From Jiangella sp. DSM 45060 (lineage in GTDB: Bacteria > Actinomycetota > Actinomycetes > Jiangellales > Jiangellaceae), in assembly GCF_900105175.1 (NCBI RefSeq), contig NZ_LT629771.1, forward strand, positions 6,468,622 to 6,532,621: DNA of 64,000 nt. Direction: 5' to 3'. This document shows positions 51,563 through 64,000 of this stretch, one piece after another; the stretch's first letter is position 1; each line of letters starts with the position of its first letter. A model generated the notes under the pieces. That model was not told the DNA's origin. It ran no database searches and saw only the letters and a list, made by a program, of their open reading frames with translations. Made by a program: the position numbers and the translations under genes.

Positions 51563-53035
51563 GTGGCAGACGAGGCCGGAATCGACTTCGCCACCGCATG
51601 GGCCAAGGCTCTGGCAGAGCTCGACTCCATCGAGATCGGGCCCCAACAGCGCGCGTTCCTGTCGCAGGCCCGGCCCGTCACTCTCGTCGAGGGTACCGCC
51701 GTCATCTCCGTCCCGAGCGATTTCGCGCGAGCCCAGGTCGAGCAGCGGCTGCGTTCGGTCATCATCGACGCGCTGTCCGAGGTGCTCGGCCGGCCGGTCG
51801 GCCTGGCCGTCAGCGTCGCGCCGCCGGCCGACGGCGCCGCACCCGACGGCGTGCCGCCCCCGCCGCCGGGCGGGTTCCTCGACGCACCGTCATCGTCCTC
51901 GGTCGACACCGAGGAGATCCCGCTGGTCAGTGCCGCTACCGAGGCGCCGGCATTCGTGCCACGCCCGCCGGCCGAGGCACCCCGGCGCGGTGACACCGAA
52001 CCGCACCTCAACCCGCGGTACACGTTCGACACCTTCGTCATCGGTTCCAGCAACCGGTTCGCGCACGCCGCCACCGTCGCCGTCGCCGAGGCGCCGGGCA
52101 AGGCCTACAACCCGCTGCACGTCTACGGCGAGTCCGGGCTGGGCAAGACCCACCTGCTGCACGCCATCGGGCACTACACGCGGACGATGTACCCCGGCAC
52201 CCGGGTGCGCTACGTGAGCTCCGAAGAGTTCACCAACGACTTCATCAACTCCATCCGCGACGACAAGGCGTCGGCGTTCCAGCGCCGCTACCGCGACGTC
52301 GACGTCCTGCTCATCGATGACATCCAGTTCCTCGAGGGCAAGATCCAGACGCAGGAGGAGTTCTTCCACACGTTCAACACGCTGCACAACGCGAACAAGC
52401 AGATCGTCATCACGTCCGACCGCCCGCCGAAGCAGCTGTCCGCGCTGGAGGACCGCCTGCGCAACCGGTTCGAGTGGGGCCTGACGTGCGACGTGCAGCC
52501 GCCCGACCTCGAGACCCGCATCGCGATCCTGTCGAAGAAGGCCACCCAGGACCACCTCAACGTGTCACCGGACGTCCTCGAGTACATCGCCAGCCGCATC
52601 GCCACGAACATCCGCGAGCTCGAGGGCGCACTGATCCGCGTCACGGCGTTCGCCAGCCTCAATCGCCAGCCGGTCGACCTCTCGCTGGCCGAGATCGTCC
52701 TGCGCGACCTCGTGCCGACCGACTCCGGTCCCGAGATCACCGCGGCCACGATCATGGCGCAGACGTCGGCCTACTTCGGCCTGACCATCGAGGACCTGCA
52801 GGGCACCAGCCGCAGCCGGGTGCTCGTCACGGCCCGCCAGATCGCCATGTACCTGTGCCGCGAGCTGACGGAGCTGTCGCTGCCGAAGATCGGCCAGCAC
52901 TTCGGCGGCCGCGACCACACCACGGTCATGCACGCCGAGCGGAAGATCCGCACGCTGATGGCCGAGCGGCGCAGCGTCTTCAATCAGGTCACCGAACTGA
53001 CCAACCGCATCAAGCAGCAGGCCCGGCAGTCGTGA
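51563..53035 (+). CDS. dnaA: chromosomal replication initiator DnaA
   Basis: The 490-residue protein has domain I (about 1-90), a Pro/Glu-rich domain II (to about 150), the AAA+ domain III ([18 protein letters not shown]; Walker [12 protein letters not shown]; Walker [16 protein letters not shown]) and the DNA-binding domain IV with [14 protein letters not shown]. It melts oriC and loads the helicase. GTG 51563 is preceded by TTGGAG. Domain II is short compared with Streptomyces. Confidence 0.97.
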   Translation: MADEAGIDFATAWAKALAELDSIEIGPQQRAFLSQARPVTLVEGTAVISVPSDFARAQVEQRLRSVIIDALSEVLGRPVGLAVSVAPPADGAAPDGVPPPPPGGFLDAPSSSSVDTEEIPLVSAATEAPAFVPRPPAEAPRRGDTEPHLNPRYTFDTFVIGSSNRFAHAATVAVAEAPGKAYNPLHVYGESGLGKTHLLHAIGHYTRTMYPGTRVRYVSSEEFTNDFINSIRDDKASAFQRRYRDVDVLLIDDIQFLEGKIQTQEEFFHTFNTLHNANKQIVITSDRPPKQLSALEDRLRNRFEWGLTCDVQPPDLETRIAILSKKATQDHLNVSPDVLEYIASRIATNIRELEGALIRVTAFASLNRQPVDLSLAEIVLRDLVPTDSGPEITAATIMAQTSAYFGLTIEDLQGTSRSRVLVTARQIAMYLCRELTELSLPKIGQHFGGRDHTTVMHAERKIRTLMAERRSVFNQVTELTNRIKQQARQS

Positions 53036-53444
53036 CGGTCCGAGAAGCACACGCGCACGGCGTGATCGACTTCTCACAGGCTGTGGACAAGTTTGTGGAC
53101 ATGAGTGCCATCGCCGTGGACCGACCCGGGGACAATGTCACTCATCGGTGGACAACCTCGAACGGTCCACGTCACCCACTGGCCCCGCCCACAGCCTCCG
53201 TGGACAACGGTAGCGGCGCTCACCTGCGACGTTCATGGTTTTCCACACTTTCCACCGACGCTATGAACATGACTGACCTATCCATGGATCGACTGGCAGC
53301 GCACAAGCCTTGCGGGCCGGTTCCTGTGGATCGTGTGATTCACGGCCGCCGATTGACGCCTCTGGCCGCCGCTGTCGGTAGCCCGTGGAAGGATGACGTC
53401 GAACCACAACGACCCGGGCGCGTGCCCGAGGGGAGGACGGACCG
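53036..53444. other. origin of replication (oriC)
   Basis: The dnaA-dnaN intergenic region carries a cluster of DnaA boxes: TGTGGACAA 53082-53090, TGTGGACAT 53094-53102, GGTGGACAA 53147-53155, CGTGGACAA 53199-53207, and more diverged ones (CGTGGACCG near 53115, TTTCCACA near 53240, TGTGGATCG near 53326). Between about 53,230 and 53,300 GC content drops, a possible unwinding element. Position and box density match actinobacterial origins. Confidence 0.88.
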
Positions 53445-54578
53445 GTGAAGTTCCGGCTCGATCGCGATGTACTGGCAGAGGCGGTGGCCTGGACGGCCCG
53501 CACCCTGCCCAACCGGCCGACGGTGCCGGTCCTGGCCGGCCTGCGCATCGACGCGTCCGACACCCAGGTGACGTTCTCGTCGTTCGACTACGAGGTGTCC
53601 GGGCGCGTGTCCGTCGACGCCGACGTCGCCGACGGTGGCACCGTTCTGGTCTCCGGCCGGCTGCTGGCCGACATCGCCCGGTCACTGCCGAACAAGCCGG
53701 TCGATCTCAACGCCGACGGCGCCAAGGTCACCATCACGTGTGGCAGCGCCCGGTTCACGCTGCTGACGCTGCCGGTCGAGGAGTACCCCGACCTCCCCTC
53801 CATGCCCGACGCCTCGGGCACCGTCGACGGCGCCGTCCTCGCCGAGGCGGTCAGCCAGGTGGCGGTCGCCGCCGGCCGCGACGACATGCTGCCCACGCTC
53901 ACCGGCATCCGCATCGAGATCGAGGGCGAGACCGTCACCCTCGGCGCCACCGACCGGTACCGGCTGGCGGTCCGCGAGTTCACCTGGAACCCCGGCTCCC
54001 CCGACATCTCCGCGGTCGCGTTGGTACCGGCCCGCACGCTGGTCGACGCCGCCAAGACGCTCGGCCCGGCCGGCGAGGTCACGCTCGCGCTCGGCACCGG
54101 CACGCAAGACAGCCTGCTCGGCCTGGCCGCCGGCGGACGGCACACCACCAGCCGGCTCATCGACGGCGAGTGGGTGCCCAATTACCGCCGGCTGTTCCCG
54201 GCCGAGACCGCCACGGTCGCGCGGGTCGAGATCTCCGCGCTGGTCGAGTCGGTGAAGCGGGTCGCGCTGGTGGCCGAGCGCAACACCCCGGTCCGGCTCG
54301 CGTTCGACGAAGGCCAGGTCGTGCTCGAGGCCGGCAGCGGCGAGGACGCGCAGGCCTCCGAGGCGCTGCCCGCCGAGGTCCAGGGCCCGGCCATCGCCAC
54401 CGGCTTCAACCCGACGTACCTCCTCGACGGGCTGCAGGCGCTCGGAACCCCGTTCGCCCACCTGTCCTTCACCGACACCCCGCTGAAGCCGGTGGTCATC
54501 CAGGGTGTCGACAGCGCCGAGGCCGAGCCCACCGGCGGCTACCGGTACCTCGCCATGCCCATCCGGCTGTCGGGCTGA
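53445..54578 (+). CDS. dnaN: DNA polymerase III beta clamp
   Basis: The 377-residue sliding clamp has the three-domain repeat pattern (KFRLDRDVLAEAVAWTARTL, VPVLAGLRI, DRYRLAVREFTW, RLIDGEWVPNYRRLFP, YLLDGLQALG) and the C-terminal YRYLAMPIRLSG. It tethers polymerase III to DNA. GTG 53445 is preceded by GGGGAGGA. Confidence 0.96.
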   Translation: MKFRLDRDVLAEAVAWTARTLPNRPTVPVLAGLRIDASDTQVTFSSFDYEVSGRVSVDADVADGGTVLVSGRLLADIARSLPNKPVDLNADGAKVTITCGSARFTLLTLPVEEYPDLPSMPDASGTVDGAVLAEAVSQVAVAAGRDDMLPTLTGIRIEIEGETVTLGATDRYRLAVREFTWNPGSPDISAVALVPARTLVDAAKTLGPAGEVTLALGTGTQDSLLGLAAGGRHTTSRLIDGEWVPNYRRLFPAETATVARVEISALVESVKRVALVAERNTPVRLAFDEGQVVLEAGSGEDAQASEALPAEVQGPAIATGFNPTYLLDGLQALGTPFAHLSFTDTPLKPVVIQGVDSAEAEPTGGYRYLAMPIRLSG

Positions 54579-54720
54579 CGGCCTGTGCCGGCTCATCCGG
54601 GCGAACGACCCCTGGTCGCACACGGCGGGTCCGGCGCGCGAGGATGGTGACATCGGGCTCGCGCCGCGACACGGCGCATCGTCACGGGGAGGAACTCTGG
54701 TGGCCACGGAAGGAAACGTC

Positions 54721-55641
54721 ATGGAGCTGGGCCTGGTCGGCCTCGGTCGTATGGGCGGCAACATGCGCGAGCGGCTGCGGCGCGCCGGCCACACAGTGGT
54801 GGGCTTCGACCGCAACCCCGAGGTCAGCGATGTCGGCAGCCTGAAAGAGCTGGTCGAGCGGCTGTCGGCGCCCCGCGCGGTGTGGGTCATGGTGCCGGCC
54901 GGCGAGGCGACTCGCGCCACCGTCCAGGAGTTGGGCGAGCTGCTCGACGCCGGCGACCTCGTCATCGACGGCGGCAACTCCAAGTTCACCGACGACCGCG
55001 AGCACGCCGACATCCTGGCCGGTCACGGCGTCGGCTACGTCGACTGCGGGGTGTCCGGCGGCATCTGGGGCCTCGACGTCGGCTACGGGCTGATGGCCGG
55101 CGGCGACAAACAGCACGTCGAGCGCCTCATGCCGATCTTCGACGCGCTGCGCCCCGAGGGCCCGCGCGACGAGGGCTTCGTCCACGCCGGCGGCGTCGGC
55201 GCAGGTCACTACGCCAAGATGGTGCACAACGGCATCGAGTACGGCCTCATGCAGGCCTACGGCGAGGGCTACGAGCTGCTCGCGGCCTCCGGTGTCGTCG
55301 ACGACATCCACGGCACGCTCAAGGCGTGGTCGCGCGGCACCGTCGTGCGCTCCTGGCTGCTCGACCTCCTGGTCCGGGCGCTCGAGCAGGACCCCGCGCT
55401 GGCCGAGATCGAGGGCTACGTCGAAGACTCCGGCGAGGGCCGCTGGACGGTCGAGGAGTCCATCCGCAACTCCGTGCCGGCGCCGGTCATCACGGCCGCG
55501 CTGTTCGCCCGGTTCGAGTCCCGGCAGGACGACTCCCCGGCCATGAAGGCGGTGGCCGCGCTGCGCAACCAGTTCGGCGGCCACGCGGTCAAGGCGGCCG
55601 AGGCCGGGCCGACGTCCGGGACCGGCGACACCCGGGCCTGA
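54721..55641 (+). CDS. gnd: 6-phosphogluconate dehydrogenase, decarboxylating, short NAD-type
   Basis: The 306-residue enzyme (about 300 residues, the bacterial short form) has the Rossmann motif [12 protein letters not shown], the substrate loop [20 protein letters not shown] with the GVSGG signature, and the catalytic lysine in [20 protein letters not shown]. It makes ribulose-5-phosphate in the pentose phosphate pathway. I chose ATG 54721 (GGAAGGAA before it) by family length; an in-frame GTG at 54700 with GGGAGGA adds seven residues and is as likely. Its place between dnaN and recF is typical of many actinobacteria. Confidence 0.9.
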   Translation: MELGLVGLGRMGGNMRERLRRAGHTVVGFDRNPEVSDVGSLKELVERLSAPRAVWVMVPAGEATRATVQELGELLDAGDLVIDGGNSKFTDDREHADILAGHGVGYVDCGVSGGIWGLDVGYGLMAGGDKQHVERLMPIFDALRPEGPRDEGFVHAGGVGAGHYAKMVHNGIEYGLMQAYGEGYELLAASGVVDDIHGTLKAWSRGTVVRSWLLDLLVRALEQDPALAEIEGYVEDSGEGRWTVEESIRNSVPAPVITAALFARFESRQDDSPAMKAVAALRNQFGGHAVKAAEAGPTSGTGDTRA

Positions 55642-55651
55642 CGGCTCGCGC

Positions 55652-56827
55652 ATGCACGTCGCCCATCTGTCGCTGGCCGACTTCCGCTCCTACGCCTCGG
55701 TCGAGCTGCCGCTCGAGCCCGGCGTCACGGCGTTCGTCGGCCCCAACGGCCACGGCAAGACCAACCTGGTCGAGGCGCTGAACTACCTCGCCACGCTGGG
55801 CAGCCACCGGGTCGCGCAGGACGCTCCCCTGGTCCGGCTCGGCGCCGAGCGGGCGGTCGTGCGCGGCAGCGTCGTCGAGACCATGGGCGGCGAGCCGCGC
55901 AGCACGCTGCTCGAGATCGAGATCACGCCGGGCAAGGCCAACCGCGCCCGGCTGAACCGGTCGCCGGTCCCACGGCCGCGTGAGCTGCTCGGCGTGCTGA
56001 CCACCGTGCTGTTCGCGCCCGAGGACCTCGCGCTGGTCAAGGGTGACCCGTCCGAGCGGCGCCGGTTCCTCGACGAACTGCTGGTCGCCCGCGCGCCGCG
56101 GTTCGCCGGCGTCCGCTCCGACTACGACCGGGTGCTGAAGCAGCGCAACGCGCTGCTGAAGTCGGCCGGCATGGCCATGCGGGCCAGCCGCGGCGGCGGG
56201 TCGTCGCGCGGGCCCGACCTCAGCACGCTGGACGTCTGGGACACCCACCTGGCGCAGGCCGGCGCCGAGTTGCTGGCCGCCCGTCTCGACCTCGTCGAGG
56301 CACTCCAGCCGCTGGTCACGAAGGCGTACGACGCGGTGGCCGGCGGCTCCGGCCCGTCCGGCGACCGCGAGGCGCGGCTCACGTACAAGTCCTCGCTCGG
56401 CCCCGGCGCCGAGTTGGTGCCGTCGCGCGACACGCTGGCGGCGGCGCTGCTCGAGGCGCTGGCCGGAGTCCGCCGCGACGAGCTCGACCGCGGCGTGTCA
56501 CTGATCGGGCCGCACCGCGACGACCTCGTGCTGTCGCTCGGCCCGATGCCGGCGAAGGGGTACGCGAGCCACGGCGAGTCGTGGTCGTTCGCGCTGGCGC
56601 TGCGACTCGCCTCGTACGAGCTGTTGCGTTCTGCCGGCAGTGACCCTGTACTGGTCCTGGACGACGTGTTCGCCGAGCTCGACGGCGGCCGGCGCGACCG
56701 GCTGGCCGAGCTGACGGCGGGCGCCGAGCAGGTGCTGGTCACCGCCGCGGTGCCGGCCGACGTGCCGGCCGGGCTCACCGGGGCCAGGGTCGACGTGCTC
56801 GGCGGCGAGGTCCGGCGGGCGGAGTGA
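55652..56827 (+). CDS. recF: DNA replication and repair protein RecF
   Basis: The 391-residue ABC-type ATPase has Walker [19 protein letters not shown] near residue 30, the family segment [12 protein letters not shown], the ABC signature [16 protein letters not shown] and Walker [19 protein letters not shown]. It helps load RecA at gaps. ATG 55652 follows gnd by 10 nt. Confidence 0.95.
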   Translation: MHVAHLSLADFRSYASVELPLEPGVTAFVGPNGHGKTNLVEALNYLATLGSHRVAQDAPLVRLGAERAVVRGSVVETMGGEPRSTLLEIEITPGKANRARLNRSPVPRPRELLGVLTTVLFAPEDLALVKGDPSERRRFLDELLVARAPRFAGVRSDYDRVLKQRNALLKSAGMAMRASRGGGSSRGPDLSTLDVWDTHLAQAGAELLAARLDLVEALQPLVTKAYDAVAGGSGPSGDREARLTYKSSLGPGAELVPSRDTLAAALLEALAGVRRDELDRGVSLIGPHRDDLVLSLGPMPAKGYASHGESWSFALALRLASYELLRSAGSDPVLVLDDVFAELDGGRRDRLAELTAGAEQVLVTAAVPADVPAGLTGARVDVLGGEVRRAE

Positions 56828-56846
56828 CGGGAGGTGCGCGCGGCCG

Positions 56847-57467
56847 ATGAGTGACAGCGACGATGTCACCGTTCCGAGGCCCGACGTCGACCTGCCGGCG
56901 CCGGCCACCGAGCCCGTCGGCCCCGCCGACGGTTTCACGTGGAACCCCGACGGCGAAGAGCTGGCGAAGGCGCTGCTCGCGCGGGCGAAGGCGGCCGGCC
57001 GCCCGGGCCGGCGCGCACCGTCGCGCAAGTCCGGCGACGGCGGGAGCGGCGGCCGCACCTGGCGCCGTCGCCGGGCACCGGGCGCCGGCTGGAGCGGGCC
57101 CGGCTCCGACGACCGCGACCCGCAGGCCGTGGGCTCGGCCGTCGACCGGCTGATCGGCGAGCACGGCTGGGCCGAGGACATCGCCGTGCACGGCGCCGTC
57201 GCCCGCTGGGACCACGTCGTCGGGCCCGAGGTCGCGGCGCACGTCCAGCCGGAGCACTACGAGGACGGCGTGCTGACCGTCCGCGCCGACTCCACCGCGT
57301 GGGCGACGCAGGTCAGGCTGTTCGCGGCCGAACTGGTCCGCCGGTTCAACGCCGAGATCGGCGACGGCTCCGTCACCAGGGTCGACGTGCGCGGGCCGCA
57401 GGCGCCGAGCTGGCGGCGCGGTCCCCGGAGCGTGCCCGGTCGCGGCCCGCGCGATACGTACGGCTGA
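56847..57467 (+). CDS. dciA: DciA-family protein (DUF721), predicted helicase loader
   Basis: The 206-residue protein has a disordered basic N-terminus and a DUF721 domain (about 100-185): VDRLIGEHGWAEDIAVHGAV, WDHVVGPEVAAHVQPEHYED, GVLTVRADSTAWATQVRLFA. DciA recruits the replicative helicase in bacteria without DnaC; Rv0004 is the M. tuberculosis homologue at this place. ATG 56847 follows recF by 19 nt. Confidence 0.88.
   Translation: MSDSDDVTVPRPDVDLPAPATEPVGPADGFTWNPDGEELAKALLARAKAAGRPGRRAPSRKSGDGGSGGRTWRRRRAPGAGWSGPGSDDRDPQAVGSAVDRLIGEHGWAEDIAVHGAVARWDHVVGPEVAAHVQPEHYEDGVLTVRADSTAWATQVRLFAAELVRRFNAEIGDGSVTRVDVRGPQAPSWRRGPRSVPGRGPRDTYG
56931..56946. promoter_or_regulatory. parS-like site inside dciA
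   Basis: GGTTTCACGTGGAACC differs from the perfect parS palindrome at one inner base (G for A). Because it lies near oriC and in a coding region, it may be a weaker ParB site. Confidence 0.5.
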
Positions 57468-57719
57468 CCGAATTCGGCCGATCCGCTCCGCGGCGCCAGA
57501 CGGCCCCCAGCGACGCCGAGGCGCCCGGTGTGGGTATGGGGACACATGCGAGCCGATCCGTGCGGCTCCACGGGGCATTCAGGGCCGCAGAACGCGCATT
57601 CTCGCGTCGGCACAAGGTAGAATGGTGACGTCCATCCAGGCCGCACGGTCTCCTGGGCCTCTCAAGCGGCCTGAGGGAGGCGTGGTGCGGCCTGATCCCT
57701 GGCAGGAGGTCCCCCGCTC

Positions 57720-59726
<2,007 letters not shown>

Positions 59727-59829
59727 TCGCGCCGGACATGAAACACAACGGGGACGAAGACAACCGTGGGCCTGTCCCGCGCGTCATTCATGACGTGTGG
59801 CCGGCAGGTCGCACCTGGAGGAACCACTC

Positions 59830-62379
59830 GTGACCAACGACACCACCACGGCCGGCGACGCGTTCGGACCCGGGGGACGGATCGAGCCTGTCGATCTGCA
59901 GGTCGAGATGCAGCGCAGCTATCTCGACTACGCGATGACGGTCATCGTCTCCAGGGCGCTGCCCGACGTCCGTGACGGTCTCAAGCCGGTGCACCGCCGC
60001 GTCCTGTACGCGATGTTCGACGGCGGCTACCGGCCCGATCGCGGTTTCTCCAAGTGCTCCCGCGTCGTCGGCGACGTCATGGGCAACTACCACCCGCACG
60101 GCGACACCGCCATCTACGACACCCTGGTCCGGCTGGGCCAGTGGTGGTCGATGCGGTACCCGCTGGTGCAGGGGCAGGGCAACTTCGGGTCGCGCGGTGA
60201 CGACCGCCAGGCGGCCATGCGCTACACCGAGTGCCGCATGGCGCCGCTGGCCATGGAGATGGTCCGCGACATCGAAGAAGAGACCGTCGACTTCTCCCCC
60301 AACTACGACAGCCGCGGTGCCGAGCCCGACGTGCTGCCGGCCCGGTTCCCGAACCTCCTGGTCAACGGCTCCGGCGGCATCGCCGTCGGCATGGCCACGA
60401 ACATCCCGCCGCACAACTTGCGCGAGGTCGCGTCGGGCGTCGACTGGTACCTCGACAACCCCGAGGCGTCGAACGAGGAGCTGCTGACCGCGCTGCTCGA
60501 GCGCGTCAAGGGTCCCGACTTCCCGACCAGCGCGCTGATCGTCGGCACCAACGGCATCGAGCAGGCGTACCGCACCGGCCGCGGCTCGGTGACCATGCGC
60601 GCCGTCGTGGAGGTCGAGGAGGACAGCCGCGGCCGCACCTGCCTCGTCATCTCCGAGCTGCCGTACCAGGTCAACCCCGACGCGCTGATCCGTAAGATCG
60701 CCGAGCTGGCCGACACCGGCCGGGTGCCGGGCATCGCCGACCTCAAGGACGACTCGTCGTCGCGCACCGGCATGCGCATCGTCGTCGTGCTCAAGCGGGA
60801 CGCCGTCGCCACCGTCGTCCGCAACAACCTGTACAAGCACACGCAGCTGCAGGACAACTTCGGCTGCAACATGGTGGCGCTGGTCGACGGCGTGCCACGC
60901 ACCCTGTCGCTCGACGCGTTCGTCCGCCACTGGGTCACGCACCAGGTCGAGGTCATCCGCCGGCGCACCGAGTTCCGGCTGCGCAAGAAGCGCGAGCGCC
61001 TGCACATCGTCCTGGGGCTGCTCAAGGCCATCGACGCCATCGACGAGGTCATCGCCCTGATCCGTCGCTCGCAGGACGTCGAAGAGGCGCGCACCGGCCT
61101 CATGCAGCTGCTCGACATCGACGAGATCCAGGCCACGGCCATCCTCGACATGCAGCTGCGCCGGCTGACCGCGCTGTCGCGCGACGAGCTGCAGAACGAG
61201 CACGACATGCTGGTCGCCGACATCGCCGAGCTGCAGGCGATCCTCGAGTCCGACGAGCGCAAGCGGACCATCATCCGCGAAGAGCTGGCCGAGATCGTCG
61301 AGAAGTACGGCGACGAGCGACGCAGCCGTATCGTCCCGGCCGAGGGCGATCTCACCGCCGAGGACCTCATCCCCGAAGAACCGGTGGTCGTCACGATCAC
61401 CCGCGGCGGGTACGCCAAGCGCACCAAGGCCGACCTCTACCGCCTGCAGAAGCGCGGCGGCAAGGGCGTGCGCGGCGCGCAGCTGCGCGAGGACGACGTC
61501 GTCGACCAGTTCTTCGTCACCACGACGCACCACTGGATCCTGTTCTTCACCAACCGCGGCCGGGTCTACCGCGCCAAGGCGTACGAGCTGCCCGAACTGG
61601 CCCGCGACGCCAAGGGCCAGCACGTCGCGAACCTGCTGGCGTTCCAGCCCGACGAGCAGATCGCCCGCGTGCTGACGCTCAAGGACTACGAGCAAGCGCC
61701 GTACCTCGTCCTGGCCACGAAGCACGGCATGGTGAAGAAGACCAAGCTCACCGAGTACGACTCCAACCGCTCCGGCGGCGTCATCGCGGTGCTGTTCCGC
61801 GAAGAGGACGACGAGCTGATCGGCGCCGAGCTGGTCAGCGCCGACGACGACATCCTGCTGGTGTCGCGCAAGGCGCAGGCCATCCGGTTCACCGCCACTG
61901 ACGACCAGCTGCGGCCGATGGGCCGGGCCACCGGCGGCGTCGTCGGCATGAAGTTCCGCGACGGCGATGAACTACTCTCGATGTCCGTTGTGCGCGATGG
62001 AACCGACTCGTACGTCTTTACCGTCACAGATGGTGGATTCGCCAAACGAACCGTCGTCGAGGAATATCGTGTTCAGGGACGCGGGGGTTTGGGTATCAAG
62101 GCGATGAAGATCAATGAAGACCGAGGCTCTCTCGTGGGTGCCCTGGTCGTCGGCGACGGCGACGAGGTACTCGCCATCCGGGCATCCGGAGGGGTGACGC
62201 GTAGTCCTGTGGCGGACGTTCCCGCCAAGGGTCGTGACACCATGGGGGTCAAGTACGTTGCGCTCGGTGGCGACGATGTGGTCGTCGCCATCGCGCACAG
62301 TGCCGAGGAAGACTCGGTGGAGGAGGCCGTCGAGGACGTGACGGGCTCCGAGATCGACGCGGAGGGTGATGGCTCGTGA
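59830..62379 (+). CDS. gyrA: DNA gyrase subunit A
   Basis: The 849-residue protein has the winged-helix region with the active-site tyrosine in [18 protein letters not shown], the quinolone-determining region [16 protein letters not shown], and six beta-propeller blades with the GyrA box [10 protein letters not shown]. At the position of E. coli Ser83 it has Thr and at Asp87 Asp. GTG 59830 follows GGAGGAACC. gyrB lies 103 nt upstream. Confidence 0.97.
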   Translation: MTNDTTTAGDAFGPGGRIEPVDLQVEMQRSYLDYAMTVIVSRALPDVRDGLKPVHRRVLYAMFDGGYRPDRGFSKCSRVVGDVMGNYHPHGDTAIYDTLVRLGQWWSMRYPLVQGQGNFGSRGDDRQAAMRYTECRMAPLAMEMVRDIEEETVDFSPNYDSRGAEPDVLPARFPNLLVNGSGGIAVGMATNIPPHNLREVASGVDWYLDNPEASNEELLTALLERVKGPDFPTSALIVGTNGIEQAYRTGRGSVTMRAVVEVEEDSRGRTCLVISELPYQVNPDALIRKIAELADTGRVPGIADLKDDSSSRTGMRIVVVLKRDAVATVVRNNLYKHTQLQDNFGCNMVALVDGVPRTLSLDAFVRHWVTHQVEVIRRRTEFRLRKKRERLHIVLGLLKAIDAIDEVIALIRRSQDVEEARTGLMQLLDIDEIQATAILDMQLRRLTALSRDELQNEHDMLVADIAELQAILESDERKRTIIREELAEIVEKYGDERRSRIVPAEGDLTAEDLIPEEPVVVTITRGGYAKRTKADLYRLQKRGGKGVRGAQLREDDVVDQFFVTTTHHWILFFTNRGRVYRAKAYELPELARDAKGQHVANLLAFQPDEQIARVLTLKDYEQAPYLVLATKHGMVKKTKLTEYDSNRSGGVIAVLFREEDDELIGAELVSADDDILLVSRKAQAIRFTATDDQLRPMGRATGGVVGMKFRDGDELLSMSVVRDGTDSYVFTVTDGGFAKRTVVEEYRVQGRGGLGIKAMKINEDRGSLVGALVVGDGDEVLAIRASGGVTRSPVADVPAKGRDTMGVKYVALGGDDVVVAIAHSAEEDSVEEAVEDVTGSEIDAEGDGS

Positions 62380-63419
62380 CGAGCAGCGGCGCGACCGGGC
62401 GTCCGGGGTCCGACCAGGACGCGCGTAAGAAGAACGCGCCTCCTGCGGACCGCCAGGACCAGCAGGCCAATGGCGCGAAGCCCGGGGCGCCCGGCAACAA
62501 CGGGTCGCCCAACGGGCAGCGCGACGCCGACCCCGCGGTCGACAACCGCCGTCAGCAGGGTGGCGGGCAGCCGCGCGGTGCTGCCGCCGCTCGCGTCGCC
62601 ACGCGCAACCGCTCGCGCGAGGACACCACGCCGCGCTCCGGCGGCGACGCCACGCAGAACCCGTGGTCCCGGCCGGCCGAGCAGCCCGCGCAGAACGGCG
62701 GCCCGCAGAACGGCAACGGCCAGCGTGGCGGGCAGCCGCAGGGCAACGGCCAGCGGCCCGCCGGGCCCAGCTCGCCCAACGGCGGCCAGGCCGCCACTCC
62801 GAACGCGCCGGTGCCGCCGCCGTCGCTGGTGGCGAAGCAGAACGCCGCCGCTCCGGCGGCGTTTCCCGCTGCTCCCGGCACGCCGCCCGGCCCCGTCCCG
62901 GCCGCGCCCGTGCCGCCGTCCGACCTCGCCGCCGACACCCAGGCCAGCCTCGAGGCGGTCCCGCCGGCCACGCCGCGCACGTCCGGCTCGGCCAAAGCGG
63001 CCGCTTCCGCCACCCCGTCGCGGTCCACCAGTTCGCGCCGTCCCGGCCGGGTCCGCAAGGCCCGTCTCCGGCTGCTGCGGGTCGACCCCTGGTCGGTCAT
63101 GAAGACGGCGTTCCTGCTGTCGGTGGCGCTCGGTATCACCATGTTCGTCGCGGTCGCCGTGCTCTGGTCGGTGCTCGACGCTGCCGGTGTGTTCAGCTCC
63201 ATCGACGAGATCGTCACCGACATGACGGCGTCCGACAGCAACTCCGGCATCGACATCAACCAGTACGTCGAGCTGTCCCGGGTGCTCGGCTTCACCACCC
63301 TCATCGCGGTGGTCGACGTCGTGCTGCTGACGGCGCTGGCCACGCTGGGCGCGTTCCTGTACAACCTCTCCGCCAGCCTGCTCGGCGGCCTCGAGCTGAC
63401 CCTCGCCGAGGACGACTGA
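62376..63419 (+). CDS. DUF3566 membrane protein
   Basis: The 347-residue protein has a long disordered Asn/Gln/Gly/Pro-rich N-terminus (about 1-225), a basic stretch ([20 protein letters not shown]) and a DUF3566 domain with two helices (about 246-268 and 305-330): [20 protein letters not shown] and [20 protein letters not shown], ending [18 protein letters not shown]. It matches Rv0007 of M. tuberculosis in position and type. The start GTG overlaps the gyrA stop (GTGA). Function is unknown; a division or envelope role has been suggested for the family. Confidence 0.85.
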   Translation: MTSSGATGRPGSDQDARKKNAPPADRQDQQANGAKPGAPGNNGSPNGQRDADPAVDNRRQQGGGQPRGAAAARVATRNRSREDTTPRSGGDATQNPWSRPAEQPAQNGGPQNGNGQRGGQPQGNGQRPAGPSSPNGGQAATPNAPVPPPSLVAKQNAAAPAAFPAAPGTPPGPVPAAPVPPSDLAADTQASLEAVPPATPRTSGSAKAAASATPSRSTSSRRPGRVRKARLRLLRVDPWSVMKTAFLLSVALGITMFVAVAVLWSVLDAAGVFSSIDEIVTDMTASDSNSGIDINQYVELSRVLGFTTLIAVVDVVLLTALATLGAFLYNLSASLLGGLELTLAEDD

Positions 63420-63506
63420 TCCGGCACCCGCGGCGGCGGTCAGCCGGTTTGGGTTGGCCGCCGACGGTGAGGTACGCTGGCGCGGCGCACTCGGTGCGAG
63501 ATTCCC

Positions 63507-63580
63507 GGGCCTATAGCTCAGACGGTTAGAGCGCTTCCCTGATAAGGAAGAGGTCACAGGTTCAAGTCCTGTTAGGCCCA
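63507..63580 (+). tRNA. ileT: tRNA-Ile (GAT)
   Basis: The 74-nt sequence folds into a normal cloverleaf: acceptor GGGCCTA/TAGGCCC, D-arm AGCTC-GAGC, anticodon stem CTTCC/GGAAG with loop CTGATAA (anticodon GAT at 63541-63543), T-arm ACAGG-TTCAAGT-CCTGT, discriminator A. The CCA end is not encoded. tRNA-Ile after gyrA is conserved in actinobacteria. Confidence 0.97.
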
Positions 63581-63590
63581 CCCAGCTCAG

Positions 63591-63622
63591 AGCCCCTATC
63601 GACACCTTCGGTAGGGGCTTTC
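63591..63622 (+). terminator. terminator after tRNA-Ile
   Basis: AGCCCCTA (63591-63598) and TAGGGGCT (63612-63619) form an 8-bp stem followed by TTTCG, 11 nt after the tRNA end. Confidence 0.75.
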
Positions 63623-63648
63623 GTGTGCCCATGCCACATGATGTGCGC

Positions 63649-63993
63649 ATGGAGCCCGAAGAGGAAGACCCCGCGCTTCTCGTGGGATCGTTCGTGGTCG
63701 AAGCCGGCCGCCGCCAGGCCTGGCCGTTCGTCAACCTCTACAACCCGGATACCGACCGTGAGGTCAGGTTGTTCATCGACACGACCTTCTCGGTGCACCC
63801 AGGCTGGCCGGCGTTGGAGCAGGACGACGACCCGGTCCTCAACGTCCTGGATTCCCTGCAGGGGCAGACGGTCAGAGCCGTCGAGCGGCCGAACGGTGCC
63901 CTCCGCCTCGTGCTCGACGACGACTACCTCCAGATCGACGGCGTCGACAATCGCCTGACCACACACTCGCCGTGGTCGATCGGCGCTCCATAG
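63649..63993 (+). CDS. hypothetical protein, beta-rich
   Basis: The product of 114 residues (from ATG 63649; ATG 63631 or GTG 63625 would add up to eight) is not recognised with certainty. It is acidic and beta-rich: FVVEAGRRQAWPFVNLYNPD, EVRLFIDTTFSVHP, LDSLQGQTVRAVERPNGALR, LVLDDDYLQIDG. The end resembles DUF6188-like proteins that carry a 'LRLVFDDG' strand. It has no membrane segment. No strong ribosome site is visible and the tRNA terminator lies just upstream, so its promoter is unclear. Confidence 0.6.
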   Translation: MEPEEEDPALLVGSFVVEAGRRQAWPFVNLYNPDTDREVRLFIDTTFSVHPGWPALEQDDDPVLNVLDSLQGQTVRAVERPNGALRLVLDDDYLQIDGVDNRLTTHSPWSIGAP

Positions 63994-64000
63994 CGCTTCG

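Noticed and set aside
62026..62033. GTCACAGA in the 3' part of gyrA.
   Set aside because: It lies within coding sequence and no CYTWCN element follows at 16 nt.
63553..63582. GTCACAGG-N16-CCCACC inside the tRNA-Ile resembles the shared promoter.
   Set aside because: It is the T-arm and acceptor end of the tRNA; the match is by chance.

Overview
The window is chromosomal DNA of a very high-GC actinobacterium around the replication origin. Core gene order is that of Mycobacterium tuberculosis Rv3910 to ileT: MviN/MurJ C-terminus, sigM, anti-sigma factor, trxB, trxA, cwlM, (here an aminotransferase and a ddl-type ligase), parB, parA, rsmG, jag, yidC, yidD, rnpA, rpmH, dnaA, oriC, dnaN, gnd, recF, dciA, gyrB, gyrA, a DUF3566 membrane protein and tRNA-Ile. 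gnd between dnaN and recF, near-saturated GC at third codon positions and many GTG starts fit Streptomyces/Jiangella/Nocardioides-type actinobacteria. I cannot fix the genus; a Jiangellales/Propionibacteriales-like organism is an inference.

Layout. 1-4,763: 3' end of a MurJ/MviN-like protein, ECF sigma factor with anti-sigma factor, and the thioredoxin system behind a SigR-type promoter. About 4,800-41,960: a roughly 37-kb block between trxA and cwlM, which are neighbours in M. tuberculosis. It holds (a) a small membrane protein; (b) an FtsK-like ATPase, a repeat-rich membrane protein and two coiled-coil proteins (5.7-11.5 kb), followed by an Eis-type acetyltransferase; (c) a minus-strand type IV secretion (conjugation-like) set: FtsK-type coupling ATPase, transglycosylase/CHAP hydrolase, YbjN protein, J-domain membrane protein, VirB6-like channel, VirB4-like ATPase carrying two frameshifts, PrgI/VirB3-like protein, small VirB2-like membrane protein and TcpC/VirB8-like protein (13.2-28.3 kb); (d) a divergently encoded sigma-factor-like protein; (e) a Tad/Flp pilus locus (30.2-37.3 kb); (f) a LysM-BTAD transmembrane regulator and two exported proteins. 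42-63.6 kb: cell-wall, segregation, oriC and gyrase core.

Main discovery: eight intergenic sites (plus a weaker ninth) share GTCAC at -35, a fixed distance of 24 nt from the first base of GTCAC to a C(C/T)T(A/T)C(G/A/C) -10 element. Each lies 20-65 nt upstream of a start codon, in the right orientation, and they are confined to the 37-kb block: small membrane protein, FtsK-like operon, coiled-coil genes, coupling ATPase, hydrolase, YbjN gene, the tra operon and the Flp pilin. The FtsK module, secretion system and pilus therefore look like one regulon read by a dedicated alternative sigma factor. The sigma-like protein encoded divergently from the tra operon is the obvious candidate (inference).

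Two perfect parS sites lie inside parB and at the start of rsmG. oriC lies between dnaA and dnaN with DnaA-box clusters on both sides of dnaA. A 23-bp perfect inverted repeat separates ddl from parB. No relaxase, integrase, transposase, CRISPR array or rRNA was seen.
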